This document shows positions 49,901-59,087 of a stretch of DNA of 64,000 nt, piece by piece. A program made the position numbers and the translations under genes. The notes below the pieces were generated by a model that searched no databases, was not told where the DNA came from, and saw only the letters and a list, made by a program, of their open reading frames with translations. The DNA is from Phoebastria nigripes (lineage: Eukaryota > Chordata > Aves > Procellariiformes > Diomedeidae): positions 2,942,683-3,006,682 of the forward strand of contig JAYKAV010002766.1 of the NCBI GenBank assembly GCA_035582835.1, read 5' to 3'. Position 1 is the first letter of the stretch. Every line of letters starts with the position of its first letter.

Positions 49901-52040
49901 TGCGCAGTCTCCCCCCTTAAGGGACCGCTAATCAAGAAGCCAGAAATCTTGTACTTCCTTTTTCCTCCTCTTTTCCTTTTGCACTATTAAGCATTGTGGC
50001 AGATTTATTCCACCACTCCCACAGCATCCTCTTCATCTCATTATTTTAAACTCTGTGATCACCAAGGGAACCCTCTCTTCCCGTGCTGCTGCCTCGTTAC
50101 CTGAGGCTACACAGCGCGCTCCTCTGCCCTGCTCGGGCTGTCCGGCTTCCCGGGATCCCTCTGCCTTCCTCCTTTCCTGCATCCCCAGCAAGACGGGTTC
50201 CGTGCCAGTTGAGTATTTACCAGCAGTACATAGTGACAGAAAACAGCCTCATAAAGTGAAATAACTGGTAGGTCTTCTACATCAGACACAGTGGAGAAAA
50301 ACTGTCATAGGTGAATTAGCACAGCCCAGCTTGCTATTTAAAAAATGAAAGTATTGAGGTGCTTGCTATCCCCCCAAACTGTGTGCAACAAATAATCTGT
50401 ATTGTGACAGCCAGAGAAGGGTGACCTGCAGTAATGCTGCACTCCGCAGCACTGCTCTCAGGCGTCGAGCAGCTGCAGCAGTACCGCTGACTGCCTTCTA
50501 CAGCCCGAGACCTTGGGCGATGGAGAGGTGCGTGCCTAGCCAAGATCACTCTGGGGCCATACCCACACAGTCCAAGTCTTTTGAAGCCCAGTCCTTCCGG
50601 CTGTTTTCCAGGTCACAATGCTTTCCTGAACGTCCCAAGCCCAAGGAGGTAATACTGAATATGCCAGTTGCTCCCTTACTACTTCACAATTCTGATTTTT
50701 ATGCCAGGCATTTGACCCCACACTGAGGGGTGCTGGTTGTTGGCTGGGGCACAGCAACAAAACCCAAAGTCTGACCAGGTCCCTGGGCTAAAATATTAAA
50801 TAATACAGATAGAGCAAGGTGGCCTTTTGTCGCCGATGGCCAATGTTTGCTTTCCTATCCTTACACTGCTGCAGAGGCTGAACAATTTGGTGTGCGTAGG
50901 GGGAAGTTCAGAGCAGCATCGGGGATTGCCTCTGACGCACGGGTACCCCACGGCTCTCCTGAGCGGTGTGTGCAACCAAACGGCATTTTCCTGATTATCT
51001 TCCCCCCCCCGAAATAATGGAGCAGTCGCATCCATGTTTGTGTATTTATGCACAATGTCTTGCTCCAGATTTAAAGCACAAGGACTGATGCTGCTGAACA
51101 CTCAGATAACACTCGACATGGCGAGCGTCTCGTAGTGCAAACCTGAGAAATGAAGCCGTAATGTCAGAGGAAGGTTCCCTGCGGGGCAGCACAGCAAGGG
51201 GGGGCAGCGGGAGGCGAGAGCAAAAGGGGTTAACAGAGGCAGCCACAAAGAAAAGCTGGTGCTGGAGCAAAGACAAAGCAGTGAACTGAGCCTTCCACCT
51301 GCTTTAAGAGCTCTTGCTTGTGGTAAGGACCTGCATCTATTTTAGGCTTTATTATGAGTGATAAATACCAGCACATTATCCCTGGTTTTACTGTTAATGA
51401 ACAACAGTAGTAACGCACGAAGCCCCATCACATCTGAATCCCCTCTACATCAGCCCAAACCGAGACAATCCCTGCTTGAAAAGCAAGCTTGAGTCTCTAA
51501 GGGGCACAGAAGCCCACAGCATTTGCTGGTGGAGTGTCAGGATCCCCCACACAGTCACTGCAAAGAGCAACATCTGCAGTCACAGCAACTTCGATTCTCA
51601 TGGCTTTAAGACAACCAGCACTCCTCATTTCACATCTATTCCCTTTGGCAACATCGCCATAGCGCAGTTTTTATCTTCGCGTTCGGCCCTCAGCTCCTCT
51701 CCAACATTTGCCTCTCTCCCCCCTCGCCCATGCAGTTCCAGTGCTTTAAACTCGTTATCTGCCTTACCCAGAGGCTCCCACCAGCCTGTCTTCTAAGTAT
51801 GCAAAGGAAGAAAGAAGTCTAGANGGCATCACATTAAACCTCTAGCCAAAATGAGGGAAAGGCGATTGCACAGTATAACCGGTGGAGAAACGCAATACAT
51901 TGGATTACGAGGCTTAATGCTTGCTGCAACAGACTGTGCAGCGTCGGGTTTTATTTGATACTGTGTCTCCATGAGAGGCTCCAGCATCGCAGCTATTCTG
52001 GCAGAGCTACTCCATGCAAATGCTTGGAAATTAGCGATGA
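46981..52040. other. Intron 1 stretch, no gene seen
   Basis: Unique sequence of ordinary composition, with Ns at 47,831, 49,647 and 51,824. The plus-strand frames at 48,609-49,022 (137 codons) and 48,859-49,296 (145 codons) are the least GC-driven long ORFs here. They overlap each other in different frames and show no known domain, so I do not call a gene. Confidence 0.45.
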
Positions 52041-52049
52041 TAGCTAATG

Positions 52050-52690
52050 CAAGAAAGCAGCGTTCAGGAGCCGGGAGGAGGAAGGTGGCCAGCAGCACCC
52101 GGCAGGCTGCGAGCCGGCGAGGCACAGTGCCCTCTGCCGATGCGGGGCCCGCGGGCTGAGCTGCCGGGCCCGCCTGGCTGCTGGCATCGTACTGACAACA
52201 GGCGAGAGAAGGGAAATCGTTTAGGATTGCTAATTTAGTGAAACTGCCGATCTCTACCAAAGGAGCACTTCATTTGCCAGGACAAGAGAGACCCGACTTT
52301 GCTGGAGATTGAATTACTTCTAGTATTGTTCTGCGCGTGACTGCGTCGTGAAGGCTTTGCAGAAATCTTTTCATAATATCAACCTCCGTTCAGTTTCATC
52401 AATAAAAACATCCAGAGACGGAGAAATTAAGTTTGAAGCGCTAGCAGTGGATTTGCACCTGCTGGTGATAAATCCAAAAGTGGCACTGCGCAGGCGCAGG
52501 CAGCTTTCATTGCGAAGGCGTGTGTCCCGCCGGTGCAGAGGCAGGTGCCAGGCGCAGGGCAGAGCAACCACGTCCATCCGTGCACACAAAGTCCACGCAA
52601 GGCTCCTTCACCGCTCAAGTTCTGCACAAATCCGCCGCCGTTCAGCCCATGGGGGATGTCGATGTGCTGGTGCACGCGGTCGGGGGAACG
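52050..52690. promoter_or_regulatory. Two small CpG-rich patches
   Basis: CpG-rich at 52,050-52,180 (GAGCCGGGAGG, TGCGAGCCGGCGAGGC, GGGCCCGCGGGC) and 52,480-52,690 (GCGCAGGCGCAGGC, TGTCCCGCCGGTGCAG, CCGCCGCCGTTCAG), with AT-rich sequence between. Confidence 0.3.
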
Positions 52691-53100
52691 TGCCCGCTCT
52701 GAGGAAGCAGCCCAGCACTAAGTAGGTCTGTTTATTTTGGCGGTACTCCTGCCCTATGATGAATGAGGGTCTATTTTTTTCTGGTTTGTGGTTTGATCTT
52801 AATTTCCTGTACGAAGTTCTCAAGAGGATGCCAAGATCAAATAATTAGACTATTCTGCGATAAAGAGGTAACATTGTTATTCAAATGTATTCAGAATGAA
52901 TTTACCACCAAACAATTTACACTGCCACCCTTATATCCTGCTGAAATTACTAGAATACGTTATCTGACACACAAAGCATCTCATGACCTGAAATAACTTT
53001 ATCAACCATTAAATGCTTGAGCAATGGGTGCATGGCCACAGCAATACACATGGCAATGCAGGAGACGCCACAAAGGCAATAGAGTGATTTAAAAACAGGA

Positions 53101-53120
53101 AAAACAAAACAAAACAAAAC
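53101..53120. repeat. (AAAAC)n microsatellite
   Basis: Four perfect AAAAC units, flanked by AAAAACAGG and AAAAATAGC. Confidence 0.9.
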
Positions 53121-53204
53121 AAAAATAGCACTTTACTTGCAACAGTGAACATGCAGAAAGCAGAATCCTGAAGCAGCCCATCAGAGTGCTTGGCCCAGGA
53201 GGTT

Positions 53205-53232
53205 TGGGGGCCAGATCCTCATCTCAGGCACC
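53205..53232. repeat. Possible relic of an old sauropsid repeat (GGGCCAGATCCTCA type)
   Basis: GGGGGCCAGATCCTCATCTC matches the outer end of the palindromic sauropsid repeat whose other end is seen near 12.8 kb (GGGCCAGATCCTCAGCTGGT). Short match. Confidence 0.33.
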
Positions 53233-53559
53233 CCTCTGAGACACCATCGGTGCCGCTGCAGATTCACGCCCGCAGCACGCAGGGCTCCGTCCGAGCCCGC
53301 TCCCGGCCCTCGGCTAGGTGCCCCTTGCCAGGGGAACCCCAGCTCTGCTTTCTGTGTGCTTATACTCCAAACTGGGGAGCAAATGGCCAGGATGTGGGCA
53401 GCCAGGCTGCCCGCAGGGAAGATTCCTCCAATTAACGTTTTCTGAGCCTGCGGGCTGGTCTCAGGTGCTGTGAAGCTGCTTCTCTGAAGCTATTTGCTTC
53501 GGGGAGGGGGAAACGTATCGACCTTAGTTCCATTTCTGCCTGCTCCTACCCCGCCATGT

Positions 53560-53970
53560 TTCATCGCCTCACCAGCCACGGAGAGAGATTTCTCATTACT
53601 TCGCAGTCAGCGACTCCCGGGCCCCGGGCGGGGGCTCAGGGCGGCCGGCAGCGCCCGGCGTGCGCTGCCCAGCCAAGGCAGCGGCTGCCCGCGGGGCTCG
53701 GCCAGCCTGGGGGAGGCTCGGGCAGCGGGCAAACACGCACTGCAATCGTTTTAGGGGAAAAGGGTAAAAAGGCGAGTCTCGGCCGGCATGCGCCCCGTTT
53801 TCTGGGTGAGGAGCCCCCCCCCAGGGGCCAGTGTGTGCAGGTGGGGCTCCAGCCCCTCTCGCGCCCCGGCGCCGTCCGACGCAGGAGCCCCTGCGAGGGA
53901 GCCGGGCTGGGCCATCCTGCCACCCCTCCCCAAAGGACACCGGCCAAGCCGGTCACCAAGCTTGAGCTGA
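53560..53970. promoter_or_regulatory. Strong intragenic CpG island, 4.5 kb downstream of exon 1
   Basis: The densest CpG stretch outside the promoter: GGGCCCCGGGCGGGGG, GCGGCCGGCAGCGCCCGGCG, CTCTCGCGCCCCGGCGCCGTCCGACG. A plus-strand frame at 53,556-53,999 (147 codons) runs through it and ends in a basic segment (KLELKRKTPKLPF), but two minus-strand frames of 114 and 116 codons overlap it and no domain is recognisable. It may be an alternative GRIK3 promoter or the start of an antisense non-coding RNA. Confidence 0.45.
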
Positions 53971-54423
53971 AGAGGAAAACGCCCAAGCTGCCTTTCTGAG
54001 GATCACCCCTCCAGCATCCACATACCCCATGCAGCTCCCAGCCCTGTGGGCACTGCCTTCTTCAGCCTGGAAAAGCCTGCTTCTGCCTTTATTTTTAAAA
54101 ATAAAATTTCGTTTGCAGAGTGTGGGAAGGTGATTTCAAAATAAAATTCCAGACAGGCATAATAAGCCTCAGAAAAGCCAATCACACAGAGGAGGATAAC
54201 TATCCACNGAATTTGTTTTCTATGTATTTATATAAAATAATCAATGATTTTTTTTCCACACAGACTCCAATCCGATTTGATTGTCTTTTCTGTGTTACTT
54301 GCAAATCATACAAACAATCGATGCCCTGACCCCTTCTCTACGCAAACACAGCTTCGAAAGAGACTACAAGAAATAAAATCCGATAAATTCCTCCATGCAG
54401 GACTGTTTGTTTAAAAGCTTAGC

Positions 54424-54500
54424 TGGAGCCTGATCCTGTTCACAGCAACCTCAGTGATACAAGACTGGGACTTTCAAACGTGCCTGAGGTATAGTTATTG
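54424..54500. repeat. Possible relic of an old sauropsid repeat
   Basis: GAGCCTGATCCTGTTCACAG and GACTGGGACTTTCAAACGTG CCTGAGGTATAG echo the phrases GGCCTGATCCTGC and GGGATTTTCAAAGGTGCCTA AGG known from sauropsid repeats. Confidence 0.3.
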
Positions 54501-54509
54501 CCACAAATA

Positions 54510-55380
54510 TCAGCGGGAATATAACCTTAGTAAAAAAACCAGAACAAGAGCAGGAACCCAGAGGTGAAGGTGATTCCTTTTAAAAATGTAGAAAGCAAAC
54601 CGAAATCCCTCCCAGGCGCAGCGCGCTTCCCCTGCAGAGGAAGGGCGAGGCGAGCGTGCAGCCGGGGTTTGGAGGGGACCCAAGCGCAGGGTGGGCTGGA
54701 GACCCTGCCCGTCACTGCCCGCCCGCAGACAGGGTGGCTGACACCGCCTCTGCTGCTCTCCTCGCGGGAGCAGGGGTGGCCAAGGGAACGGTGGCAGCGG
54801 GGCTGCGCGGTGTTGGTGTCACCCCCTCAGCAGCACTTGAATACAAACCAACCCACCGATCAACGAAGGCAAGTGCTAAAATTGGAATGACGGCTCCTGT
54901 GGTCTATTTTTTACAATTACATCTCTCAAACCGTTGGCATCCCTCTGATCTGCACGTATATCTTGCTAACACATCATCCATCAAAATAATCACTCTGAGT
55001 AATTTCTGATGATGCTTCAGCAAAGCACGGCAATTGAAACCGGTCTGCTATGAAACGCCAGTCCTTCCGGCTCCGCGTGTGACACCGTTTCCAGTCATCC
55101 CGCGTTGCTTTGTTAGGGCTGGTGCCATCAGGCTCTACAAAATGGCATCAAGCTCTCGTCTGTCACTTTGAAGGGGTGCTACTACTGCTTTTTAATCTAA
55201 GAGAAAGGTTAGATAAATAGGCTATCTACGGTAGCTTAATCATCTTGCACTCACTGCTTTTACTATATGAGGGGCATGATATTGCAAATACTCAGCTGCT
55301 CAGTGCAGCACTTAATAACAGGTATAATCTCACTGATCTCATCCGCAGTCAGGGCTGGCAGCATCACAGACTACCTCTCA
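54510..55380. other. Intron 1 stretch, no gene seen
   Basis: GC-rich at 54,610-54,810, otherwise mixed. No exon or named repeat. Confidence 0.4.
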
Positions 55381-55382
55381 GT

Positions 55383-55470
55383 CACAGTGGTGTAAACACG
55401 GAGTAACTCCACGCACACCGTTACAGTTATCTGTCTTTATACCAGAATAACTCGGAGCTGAATCGAGCAC
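55383..55470. repeat. Relic of a palindromic sauropsid repeat (GTGTAAATCxGGAGTAACTCCA type)
   Basis: CACAGTGGTGTAAACACGGA GTAACTCCAC, then after a short spacer TTTATACCAGAATAACTCGG AGCTGAATCGAGC. Both arms and their order match the palindromic phrase GTGTAAATCTGGAGTAACTC CA ... TTTACACCAGTGTAACTGAG AGCAGAATC that is frequent in turtle, crocodile and, as old copies, bird DNA. The best supported of these relics. Confidence 0.55.
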
Positions 55471-56060
55471 CTTGAGCGTGCAGCAGATCTAGGTGGTGTT
55501 TTCTGATACAGCATTTTCAAATATTTAACAGATTGCATAATAATTGAACAGCTGTTGAATAAGCTTCAGATACAAACTCCTACTTAACAAAAAAAATCCA
55601 GCAATGAGGCACAGATTTTCTTTGTATGCGTATATGTATAGATTATGTTTAGATGTGTAGATTAAATATTTATATTTTACTCGTGAGAGAAAGAGCGCTT
55701 TTGGCTTTTCCTTCCCTTTCTTAGCTCTCTCTCCCTGTATTTATTTTAATAGTCAGCTTCATAGGAAAACAAGAGGTCTTTGAAAAGTTACCTGTTTTCT
55801 CTCTGGTTTGATTTTCAGTTCTAAACCAATACTTATTTAAGTGTTCTCCACTTCTTGGCATAACCTAATAATTAAAAGAATTACTTGAAAGCCAGGGCAG
55901 CTTTGCACAAATTAATGCAGGGGGAAAAAGCTGCAATTTTCCAGTGGGCTGAAAAAGAGGTCAAAATTATGCCAGTTTTCGCTGAGAGCGAAGGTAAACA
56001 CAGATCTCCCTGCAGCCCCGTTTAAAGCCTTTTTCGGAGCTTCAAGTTTCTTATTTTACT
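55471..56060. promoter_or_regulatory. AT-rich block, weak candidate regulatory element
   Basis: Contains GCATAATAATTGAACAGCTG, GATTAAATATTTATATTTTAC and ACCTAATAATTAAAAGAATTAC. High AT with few repeats. Motif-level evidence only. Confidence 0.27.
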
Positions 56061-56119
56061 GAGCAAGAAAAAGGCTGAATGAGGTGCTGAATGTCAGGGT
56101 ATTTCTCAGCAATTAAAGC

Positions 56120-56310
56120 AAGGCCGTTGCTGCGGAAGGCAGGGCGGCGCTGGCAGCGGCAGTGCACAGCAGTGCTCCCGCAGCGGGCAGCCCTGCCCGC
56201 CCGCCCGCCGCCTNGCTGCGCTTGCACCACCCAGCGCGGGTGTCCCCCTCGCCCCCCTCCTGGGGCAGCCCCCGAGCCGAGCCGGGGAGCTCCAGGGGAA
56301 GAGGAGCAGA
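56120..56310. promoter_or_regulatory. Intragenic CpG-rich patch near exon 1
   Basis: Dense CpG (GGGCGGCGCTGGCAGCGGC, CCCGCCCGCCCGCCGCC, CCGAGCCGAGCCGGG) with an N at 56,214. GCCGAGCCG words resemble the pentamer array in the promoter, but without periodicity. Confidence 0.35.
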
Positions 56311-57700
56311 GCTACAGCAAAACCAAGTGATGTCGGTGAAGGACTGGCAGCCGTTTCCGGGCTGAAAGCTCCTCCAGCCTTTTGTGCAATTGCTTTGATC
56401 CCTCTCTAGAAAATCCATTTTCAGGACAACTGAGGCACCTGGACTTGAGGCTAAACATCTCCACAGAGCCACAGGGATACTCCTGGGCCTGAACGTCTCC
56501 CACCAGCCACGCTGGTATTCCCAGAGGTCTTGGCAGGCCCCCGCCCTTGCAACTTCAGCCCGTTCCCCTGAGAGTGTCTGCTTGTGCAGCAGCAGCCCCT
56601 TGCACGCTGCCTCCGGAGCGTCAGCCTGGCAGCACGCCGGGTCTGGCCACCAAGAATCAGGCCCGCTGCTGCCAAGCCAAAAGCAGGACAAGCTGCAAGC
56701 CCAGCACTCCCAGCTGCGACAGGACCCCCCCAGGCACACGGCTTACGGCCCCAATGGGGATCTGCGCGCTGGGACCCGTTGGGAAGAGAAACGCTACAAG
56801 GAGCACTGCGGTGCTCTCGGTGGGGACAGGCTGGTGATAGATGGGGGGGGGCTCTGCCACGGCACAGCGGGACGCCTCCTCCCCCGCTCGCGTGGTGGGA
56901 CTGGCAAAGCCCAGCGTGCTCCGTCAGCAGCAACGAGAGCTTTCCTGGGAGTGGGTTTCTGCCGCACAAAACATTTCCAGCTGTTCCAGGCGGTGGTTGA
57001 GCATACCAAACAGCTTGGCTCTAGTAAAAGTTCAGCAGCCGCCAAGGCCCAGGCCCCAGAGGCAGGTCCATTAACCTTTTCCACCAACATTTCTGGTGCT
57101 ACAACATGCACAGGACCATGTCTGCCAGGAGTGCCTTGTTCACGGAAGTCCAGGGGAGAGCTGATGTTCACCCTGCAGGAATCAAGCCCTTGTCCGTGAG
57201 ATGATCTGGGCCATGCAGTCGCTCAAAACCGTGCTGGGGGTGACAGTGTTTCACTTCAGAAAGCAGCTGTCCCTCAGGACTAGCATTTTTCTCTTACTGG
57301 CTTTCACATTGCTGCTGTGCAGTTGCACTGGGATAAATAAGACCCATTTTTTCCACTTTAAAATATTCACAAATCTATTCAGTTTTCACCAGTTTCTCTG
57401 GGTTAGAATTTGGTCCCTGAAAAGACAGGTAAACCTGTCCTTATAATTTTTACTGGGCAGACAGCAAATCCCTGGGAATGTGTACGGATGGCAAAGTACA
57501 TGGGATGTAACAGGAAATGAGCACCGTTCTTCACATGACATGCTTAAGTATCTCGTTTAATTAGAAAAAGAAAGATCGCAGACTCTTTCCCAAGCTGTTA
57601 TCTGTGCAATTACTTTATGTAACATTATTAAAAATTAATTTTCCCCAGAACCTCAGCAATTTAATAAAACACGCCTGGCCCTCAGCAGTGGCTGTGGCGT
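56311..57700. other. Intron 1 stretch, no gene seen
   Basis: GC-moderate to 57,190, then AT-richer. Overlapping frames of up to 208 codons occur on both strands around 56.1-57.2 kb, none with a recognisable domain or splice pattern. Confidence 0.45.
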
Positions 57701-57784
57701 AGCCAGCCCACTGGCATCCTCTGGGCAGTGGGGCTCAGTGTCGCAGGCCCCCCCGGACTCTGCCTGTCCCTCGTGCTGGGCACC

Positions 57785-58410
57785 TCTGGCCCGGGGTCAA
57801 AGCACCTCTGCACAGCACCCCTATTGCAGCAGGCTCCACACCTCTCCTCGCAGCGGCACAGCACCCCTCCTTGCACTAGCACAGCACCTCCTCACGCCGG
57901 GCATGGCAGCCCTCCTTGCACCGGGCACTGCAGCCCCCCTCCTCGGGGGCTGAGCATCCCCTTCTCCGGGGGCACGGCAGCCCTCCTCGCACTGGGCACC
58001 GCAGTCCTCCTTGTAGCAGGCACAGCATCCCCCCCTCTGGGGGCAGAGCATCTCCCCTCTCAGGGGTTTCAGCATCTCCCCTCTCCGGGGGCTCAGCATC
58101 CCCCCTCTCCAGGCACAGAGCATCTTCCCTCTCCGGGGGCTCAGCATCCCCCCCTTTCCGGGCACAGAGCATCTCCCCTCTCCGGGGGCTCAGCATCCCC
58201 CCTCTCCGGGGGCAGAGCATCCCTCCTCTCCTCTTCGCACCGTGCCCAGCACCCCCATTGCACCTTGCCCAGGGCGGCTGCTGGCACCGGGCGCGCTACC
58301 CCCTTGGCAGCGGCACGGCACCCCTCCGTGCCGGGACACAGCCCCCCACCGCACCGCGCCCGGTGGCCGCCTCCTTCCCGGCACCGGGTAGCGCATCCCC
58401 CGCCCCGGCA
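57785..58410. repeat. Decayed margins of the 24-bp minisatellite
   Basis: On both sides of the clean core the sequence keeps the same theme (GGGCAYGGCAGCCCTCCTTGCACC-like units about 20-26 bp long, such as the one at 57,900-57,923) with substitutions and length changes. This looks like an older, larger array with only the centre recently homogenised. Unit edges in the margins are approximate. Confidence 0.65.
58039..58231. repeat. 24-bp minisatellite just inside intron 1, eight near-perfect copies
   Basis: Eight head-to-tail units begin at 58,039, 58,063, 58,087, 58,111, 58,135, 58,160, 58,184 and 58,208; all are 24 bp except the fifth (25 bp). Each has a G run, then CAGCAT or AGAGCAT, then a C/T-rich run ending CTCTCC. 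Units 3 and 7 are identical, and units 3-7 alternate between a CTCAGCAT type and a CACAGAGCAT type, which is a 48-bp higher-order period. The array starts 240 bp beyond the exon 1 donor. On the GRIK3 sense strand each unit carries a G5-G6 run. Because the period is eight codons, several frames stay open and give spurious repetitive ORFs. Confidence 0.92.
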
Positions 58411-58465
58411 CCGCGCCCTGAACTTCGCCCCGCCGCTGCCGGCCCGTCCCCGCGGGGAGAGGCGG

Positions 58466-58471
58466 CCTTAC
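58466..58471 (-). other. Splice donor of GRIK3 intron 1
   Basis: On the minus strand the sequence after the last exonic G is GTAAGG, matching the consensus GTRAGT at five of six positions. Reading through instead adds a low-complexity GC-rich tail and stops at 58,296, which supports splicing here. Confidence 0.88.
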
Positions 58472-58586
58472 CTATCCGGATGACATGCGGCATCCCGTGC
58501 GAGCACTGGCCCCAGAAGCCGCCGACCAGGAGCGCTGCCCAGTATTCCCAGAGCACGCCGCGGAGAGCCGGCCAGAGATGGGGCAT
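58472..58586 (-). CDS. GRIK3: GRIK3 exon 1 (coding part): signal peptide and start of the GluK3 kainate receptor subunit
   Basis: GluK3 is a subunit of tetrameric kainate-type glutamate-gated cation channels in neuronal membranes. Read on the minus strand from the ATG at 58,586, this exon gives 38 codons plus one base. Seen: a short N-terminal region with Arg9, a hydrophobic stretch at about residues 12-25 containing WEYWA and LLV, then Gly31 followed by MPHVIRIG. From family knowledge, human GluK3 has the same WEYWA-LLV core, a 31-residue signal peptide and the same MPHVIRIG mature start; GluK1 and GluK2 differ here (VLRIG, VLRFG). The exon ends ATA-G followed by GTAAGG, a strong donor, so the intron is phase 1 after the first base of the Gly39 codon. 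Residues 3-9 and 26-30 differ from human, as expected for a signal peptide. No in-frame ATG upstream fits better. The remaining exons lie outside the window to the left. Confidence 0.9.
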
Positions 58587-58750
58587 CGTTGGGGAGGGCG
58601 CGGGCCGGCGCGGCCCTACGGCCCCAGGGGCAGCGGGGGAGCGGGCGGCTGCTGCCCGGGGCTCAGGCGGAGCGGCCGGTCGGCGCCGATGCCGGACGGC
58701 TCATGGCACATCTTAGTGCGGCCGCGCCGGCCCGTCCCGCGGCAGCCGCT
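58587..58750 (-). promoter_or_regulatory. GRIK3: GRIK3 5' leader and core promoter region (approximate)
   Basis: This GC-rich stretch sits directly upstream of the start codon inside the CpG island. No TATA box is visible, as expected for a CpG-island neuronal promoter with dispersed start sites. The transcription start cannot be placed from sequence. Two short upstream reading frames lie in it (58,616-58,711 and 58,663-58,704, minus strand); they would be in the leader only if transcription starts above about 58,711. Confidence 0.5.
58616..58711 (-). other. Candidate upstream ORF in the GRIK3 leader (31 codons)
   Basis: An ATG at 58,711 opens a 31-codon frame ending in TAG at 58,616, 29 bases before the GRIK3 ATG. 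A second ATG at 58,704 in another frame gives a 13-codon frame ending at 58,663. Neither peptide is recognisable. They matter only if the leader includes them, in which case they could lower GluK3 translation. Confidence 0.3.
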
Positions 58751-58890
58751 CCGTGCCGAGCCGAGCCGCTCCGTGCCGTTCCGCTCCGAGCCGAGCCGAG
58801 CCGAGCCGCTCCGTGCCGTTCCGTTCCGCTCCGAGCCGAGCCGAGCCGCTCCGTGCCGTTCCGCTCCGAGCCGAGCCGGGCCGTGCGGTG
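58746..58890. repeat. CCGNN pentamer array (29 in-register units) upstream of GRIK3 exon 1
   Basis: From 58,746 to 58,890 the plus strand reads in 5-bp units almost all of the form CCGNN, mainly CCGAG, CCGCT, CCGTG and CCGTT. A composite block, CCGAG repeats then CCGCT CCGTG CCGTT (CCGTT) CCGCT, recurs three times with variable CCGAG counts (2, 4, 3). The array lies about 160 bp upstream of the start codon, in or next to the promoter. Reading frames through it give Ser/Arg/Pro/Ala-rich peptides on both strands, which are artefacts of the repeat. Confidence 0.9.
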
Positions 58891-59011
58891 CCGGCGCCGG
58901 TCGGGCGGCACCTGCGGAGCCGGGGCTGCCGGTGCGCCCGCAGGAGCGGCTCTGTCCCCTCCTACCGCTGATGCGCGCGGCTCGCGCAAAGCCCCGGCGT
59001 GGAGCGTGCAC

Positions 59012-59087
59012 ACACTCACACGCGCACACACACTGACACACACCCCCCGACACGCGCCGACACCGACACGCGCCGACACCGACAGGC
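59012..59087. repeat. CA-rich tract and 16-bp tandem repeat at the gap edge
   Basis: CACACACTCACACGCGCACA-type sequence is followed by tandem copies of GACACGCGCCGACACC that run directly into the N gap. This suggests that the missing sequence continues the array. Confidence 0.75.

Larger units (their letters stand above)
1..58471 (-). other. GRIK3: GRIK3 intron 1 (5' part; acceptor and exon 2 lie beyond position 1)
   Basis: Transcription runs from high to low coordinates, so the window holds at least 58.4 kb of the intron's donor end. Exon 2 of kainate receptor genes should continue with a GIFEY-type sequence and the INRNRTLLPNTTLTYD block. I found neither in any minus-strand reading frame, so the intron is still open at position 1. 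A very long first intron is usual for GRIK genes. It contains regulatory-looking AT-rich blocks, CpG-rich patches and old repeats listed separately. An unrelated nested gene or lncRNA cannot be excluded by eye, but no multi-exon coding structure is visible on either strand. Confidence 0.8.

Noticed and set aside
56113..56739. 208-codon minus ORF near exon 1 as a possible alternative first exon of GRIK3
   Set aside because: No signal peptide, no kainate receptor similarity, contains an N and is mirrored by open plus frames.
57728..58483. 251-codon plus-strand ORF and overlapping 114-codon minus ORFs with repeated LSPRRGEM-like units
   Set aside because: The ORFs follow the 24-bp minisatellite, whose period is exactly eight codons, so several frames on both strands stay open. 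No start context, exon structure or known domain.
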